Source: a virus
DNA: 42,220 nt
IMG/VR virus record: IMGVR_UViG_3300047157_000018
Coordinates: 1-42,220 of that record
Reading direction: 5' to 3' (one strand)
Shown here: positions 40,421-42,220 of the stretch, in pieces
Layout: each line of letters starts with the position of its first letter
Numbering within the stretch: position 1 is the stretch's first letter
Position numbers and translations under genes: made by a program
The notes under the pieces: generated by a model
Seen by the model: only the letters and a program-made list of their open reading frames with translations
What the model was told of the DNA's origin: nothing
Databases searched by the model: none

Positions 40421-40614
40421 AAGCTAACTCCTAATGTTTCTTCAATTTTTGATAGTTCCTTGTAATCATATTTACTTGAACAATGATTAGCATAAAATAT
40501 GACAAAGTCATCAAAACTAATAGCACAATGTTCTAGTATATCTGCCAAGTTTCCCAACTCAACCCAACCATTGTTATACAAATCTTCTATTAAATCCATT
40601 TGCATTTTTTCCAT
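40417..40614 (-). CDS. Small early protein, 65 aa, unknown
   Basis: MEKMQMDLIEDLYNNGWVEL, then an acidic region with HCAISFDDFVIFYANHCSSK. It follows hairpin module 40624-40683 with CTAGGAG as ribosome binding site. No family recognised. Confidence 0.68.
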   Translation of the reverse strand: MEKMQMDLIEDLYNNGWVELGNLADILEHCAISFDDFVIFYANHCSSKYDYKELSKIEETLGVSL

Positions 40615-40623
40615 TTTGTTTCT

Positions 40624-40683
40624 CCTAGTTATAAAGAGTTTGGACAGTAGCCCTCGATACTGCCCAAAGTTTTTACAACTATA
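40624..40683 (-). other. Hairpin module before the 40614 gene
   Basis: In minus-strand sense GTAAAAACTTTGGGCAGTAT pairs with TACTGTCCAAACTCTTTATA, ending at CTAGGAG, the ribosome binding site of the 40614 gene. The 5' arm begins inside the stop region of the upstream gene. The 19-base linker AACTCTTTATAACTAGGAG is identical in modules 39128-39171 and 41073-41126. Confidence 0.75.
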
Positions 40684-41062
40684 TTAAATCATTACGAACA
40701 CAATATTTAATGTATTTGTCATACTCTGTATTGATTTCCTCGGCAGTAATATCATAATGTTTTAATGCCTCGATTGTATCGCTTGAGTCGGTATATTGTG
40801 CTTCATGATTTTGTAACGCTCTCCAAATAATATCTTTGTTTGAGTTTCTTTTCTTGTCAAACTTAGCTAAACTTCGGCTAGTATCATTAATCGCCTTTAC
40901 TAGTTCCTTGTATTGGCTTTTTGGGGCATATAATCCTTGCCCCAGATTAACATATGGCTTTAAATGTTCTTTGTATTGCTCGTAGAATTGTTCTTTACTG
41001 AATGCAAAGAAGCCATTAAAAGCCTCGATTGTATTACCTATTATATGTTTATCGCTTTCCAT
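40679..41062 (-). CDS. Early protein, 127 aa, unknown
   Basis: The start at 41062 (MESDKHIIGNTIEAFNGFFA) follows hairpin module 41073-41126 and CTAGGAG. The protein is charged and helical (FYEQYKEHLKPYVNLGQGLY, then a Lys-rich middle). It is the largest early gene in this run. No family recognised. Confidence 0.7.
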   Translation of the reverse strand: MESDKHIIGNTIEAFNGFFAFSKEQFYEQYKEHLKPYVNLGQGLYAPKSQYKELVKAINDTSRSLAKFDKKRNSNKDIIWRALQNHEAQYTDSSDTIEALKHYDITAEEINTEYDKYIKYCVRNDLI

Positions 41063-41072
41063 TATATTTCTC

Positions 41073-41126
41073 CTAGTTATAAAGAGTTGAGGCACTCTAT
41101 GAATGCCCCAAGTTTTTAAAACTTAG
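41073..41126 (-). other. Hairpin module before the 41062 gene
   Basis: In minus-strand sense CTAAGTTTTAAAAACTTGG and GGCATTC pair with GAGTGCC and TCAACTCTTTATAACTAG over about 24 bases, with a short loop. The ribosome binding site AGGAG directly follows. The 5' arm overlaps the last bases of the upstream gene. Compared with the other modules the mid-stem bases differ in both arms so that pairing is kept. Confidence 0.75.
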
Positions 41127-41268
41127 ATTGAGCCTTTAAAAAAGCCTCTTTAATATCAATCCGAAGAGGATACTTTTTATCTTCGCCACAACTAAAAGTG
41201 TAAACTTTCGCCCTACCGTTTTTATGATTTGTCTTTGTAACCTTGTAACCATTTATTACTTTTTGCAT
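41116..41268 (-). CDS. Small early protein, 50 aa, unknown
   Basis: MQKVINGYKVTKTNHKNGRA, then KVYTFSCGEDKKYPLRIDIK. A basic beta-rich N-half and a helical end. The start overlaps the upstream stop (TAATG), and AGGGAGAAATATA precedes it. It matches the small early genes in style. Function unknown. Confidence 0.66.
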   Translation of the reverse strand: MQKVINGYKVTKTNHKNGRAKVYTFSCGEDKKYPLRIDIKEAFLKAQSKF

Positions 41269-41513
41269 TATATTTCTCCCTTGTGAAAACTTTGGTAATG
41301 CTTTTCAAGTTCTCCACTATGAAACATGGAGAGCAATTTGGTTGCTTGTTTTTTGCTAATACTCCATTCGTCAACCATATCACCTCGTACACCGAACATA
41401 TTTACTTCGCCCGTATCTCTTAATTGCATTAACCAATTGTACATCTGCAATTTTAAAAGTGGGTGGAGTGGTTTGTCTGGGTTTGTCATTTCTTTGTATG
41501 CTTCTTGTTGCAT
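41268..41513 (-). CDS. Small early protein, 81 aa, unknown
   Basis: The start at 41513 (MQQEAYKEMTNPDKPLHPLL) follows AAGGAGAAACAC; upstream in-frame codons belong to the hairpin module. The rest includes MFGVRGDMVDEWSISKKQAT, where EWSISKKQATKLLSM looks like a helix-turn-helix end. A small DNA-binding regulator is possible but unproven. Confidence 0.66.
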   Translation of the reverse strand: MQQEAYKEMTNPDKPLHPLLKLQMYNWLMQLRDTGEVNMFGVRGDMVDEWSISKKQATKLLSMFHSGELEKHYQSFHKGEI

Positions 41514-41527
41514 TGTGTTTCTCCTTA

Positions 41528-41609
41528 CAGTTAAAAAGAGTTTGCACACTCAGAATATATATGCCACGATCGTGGCACGAATTCCAAGAGTGCAAAGTTT
41601 TCCTAACTG
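41528..41609 (-). other. Longest hairpin module, with a 16-bp palindrome
   Basis: In minus-strand sense CAGTTAGGAAAACTTTGCAC pairs with GTGTGCAAACTCTTTTTAAC and TG, about 22 bases with small bulges, enclosing the perfect palindrome TGCCACGATCGTGGCA (41562-41577). The 3' arm leads into TAAGGAG, the ribosome binding site of the 41513 gene. Confidence 0.72.
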
Positions 41610-41809
41610 AACATTGATTGCATTGCTTGAAGTCTTTGTGGAATTACTACTGTTGAATTACAAAGATTGCAACACTCGTCGTCGTCTCGCTCGGTGTCTG
41701 GGTTGTTCCCAAATCCACTAAACCACTCCAAGCAGTAGCAACACGACCAGTAGGTTTCATTACCATGTTTGAGGGTTTCGGTTGGGTGGTATGTATCGTT
41801 GACTTGCAT
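41603..41809 (-). CDS. First early gene, Cys-rich, 68 aa
   Basis: MQVNDTYHPTETLKHGNETY, then WSCCYCLEWF and DDDECCNLCNSTVV. Two Cys clusters (CCYC and CCNLC) give a likely zinc ribbon. It is the first gene after the right-end promoter and boxA, preceded by hairpin 41823-41875 and GAGGAG. A host-takeover role is suggested by position only. Confidence 0.68.
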   Translation of the reverse strand: MQVNDTYHPTETLKHGNETYWSCCYCLEWFSGFGNNPDTERDDDECCNLCNSTVVIPQRLQAMQSMFS

Positions 41810-41822
41810 ATGATATCTCCTC

Positions 41823-41875
41823 TAGTTTAAACGCAGTAAGACACATAAAGAATATGCCTTACAACTTTTAAACTA
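41823..41875 (-). other. First hairpin module of the early block
   Basis: In minus-strand sense TAGTTTAAA ... GTAAG ... CTTAC ... TTTAAACTA (arms 41875-41867 / 41831-41823 and 41862-41858 / 41840-41836) with a small internal loop, followed by GAGGAG. It is the most diverged of the closely related modules, but the GGCA / TGTC mid-stem pairing seen in the others is kept. Confidence 0.62.
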
Positions 41876-41950
41876 ATCCACAGATTATTATGTAAATAAT
41901 CATGGACAGTACAAGCAAGGATTTATTGCCCCTCTTGTAACATAAGCAGA

Positions 41951-41963
41951 TTTTTAAAGAGCA
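41951..41963 (-). promoter_or_regulatory. boxA-like antitermination element
   Basis: In minus-strand sense TGCTCTTTAAAAA. The boxA of E. coli rRNA leaders is TGCTCTTTAACA, so 10 of the first 10 bases agree, and the following ATCTG also resembles some rRNA leaders. It sits about 30 nt after the predicted transcription start, as in rRNA operons. It would recruit the NusB-NusE complex. Confidence 0.62.
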
Positions 41964-41999
41964 ACACATGGACAGAAAACACACGCATTTAATAACTAT

Positions 42000-42027
42000 A
42001 GGATACATGAAACCTAAGAAAAGTCAA
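42000..42027 (-). promoter_or_regulatory. Right-end early promoter
   Basis: On the minus strand TTGACT (42027-42022), a 16-base spacer and TATCCT (42005-42000). Transcription would start near 41993 and read boxA, the hairpin modules and the early genes. The -10 is only a 4 of 6 match, so other start sites are possible. The rest of 41876-42082 shows no gene. Confidence 0.6.
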
Positions 42028-42082
42028 GGACTTTATCCGAGATAATAAAACTATTTTAGTTCCACATATTAGAACAAGGATA

Positions 42083-42220
42083 TATAAAAACTACGAATTC
42101 GCCCCAATAAAAAAAACAAACGAGGCTTTTGAAATCCCTGTATGCATACCAAGATGACTTATTTAGAAAAGCCCCGAAAGGTCGAAGCCCCCCCACCCAA
42201 ATCGTGCGTGTGCCCACACA
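42083..42220. repeat. Right copy of imperfect terminal direct repeat
   Basis: 138 bases matching 1-157. The first 57 are identical apart from one C/T change, then a segment CTTATTTAG stands where the left copy has a longer segment with a near-palindrome. The palindrome GTATGCATAC (42140-42149) and the rest up to the window end are shared. If the ends were fused, this region would separate the two divergent early and late promoters. Confidence 0.85.

Noticed and set aside
1-42220. Integrase, repressor or phage RNA polymerase
   Set aside because: I looked through the reading frames on both strands for the usual motifs of these proteins and found none; a very diverged form cannot be excluded.

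Overview
The window looks like one near-complete genome (about 42 kb, AT-rich) of a virulent, tailed, short-tailed (podovirus-like) marine bacteriophage. An imperfect direct repeat joins the two ends (1-157 and 42083-42220), so the contig is either a linear genome with direct terminal repeats or a circular assembly that overlaps itself. The gene set is that of marine podoviruses: an SU10-like capsid protein, a T7-like replication set, a class II ribonucleotide reductase, and no phage RNA polymerase or integrase. The set and base composition suggest an alphaproteobacterial host such as SAR11; this is inference, and no host marker is present.

Layout. Two gene blocks converge at about 28.4 kb. 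The plus-strand block (419-28407) is the late block: terminase subunits, portal, scaffold, capsid, adaptor, a fibre array with small partner genes (8.2-12.7 kb), a secreted/membrane gene cassette (12.96-16.16 kb), another fibre, a tail nozzle candidate, and internal virion or ejection proteins including one with an HEYGH metallopeptidase motif. The minus-strand block holds the right-end early genes (41.8-37.3 kb, small proteins, several with paired cysteines) and then replication and nucleotide metabolism: SSB, primase-helicase, family A DNA polymerase, DUF3310-like protein, RecB-like exonuclease, class II RNR, small membrane peptides, RusA-like resolvase and a PD-(D/E)XK-like protein.

Regulation visible in the sequence. 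The plus block starts behind two extended -10 boxes (TGGTATAAT), the second so close to the terminase ATG that the mRNA may be leaderless. The early minus block has a sigma70-like promoter at the right end followed by a boxA element like those of rRNA leaders. Five closely related long hairpins, plus one looser relative, sit just upstream of ribosome binding sites in this block. A hairpin terminator with a tRNA T-loop-like sequence ends the early block. A near-consensus promoter (TTGACA, 17 bp, TACAAT) with a roughly 180-nt leader then drives ssb, and a UUCG-loop hairpin separates ssb from primase.

Quality caveat. The DNA polymerase, RNR, exonuclease, portal, one fibre gene and several small genes carry single-base frameshifts, many of them in homopolymers, while the conserved protein sequence carries on in another frame. 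They cluster between 29.2 and 34.8 kb. This looks like residual sequencing error (for example from long reads) rather than decay. I annotate such genes as single loci and give the approximate shift positions.
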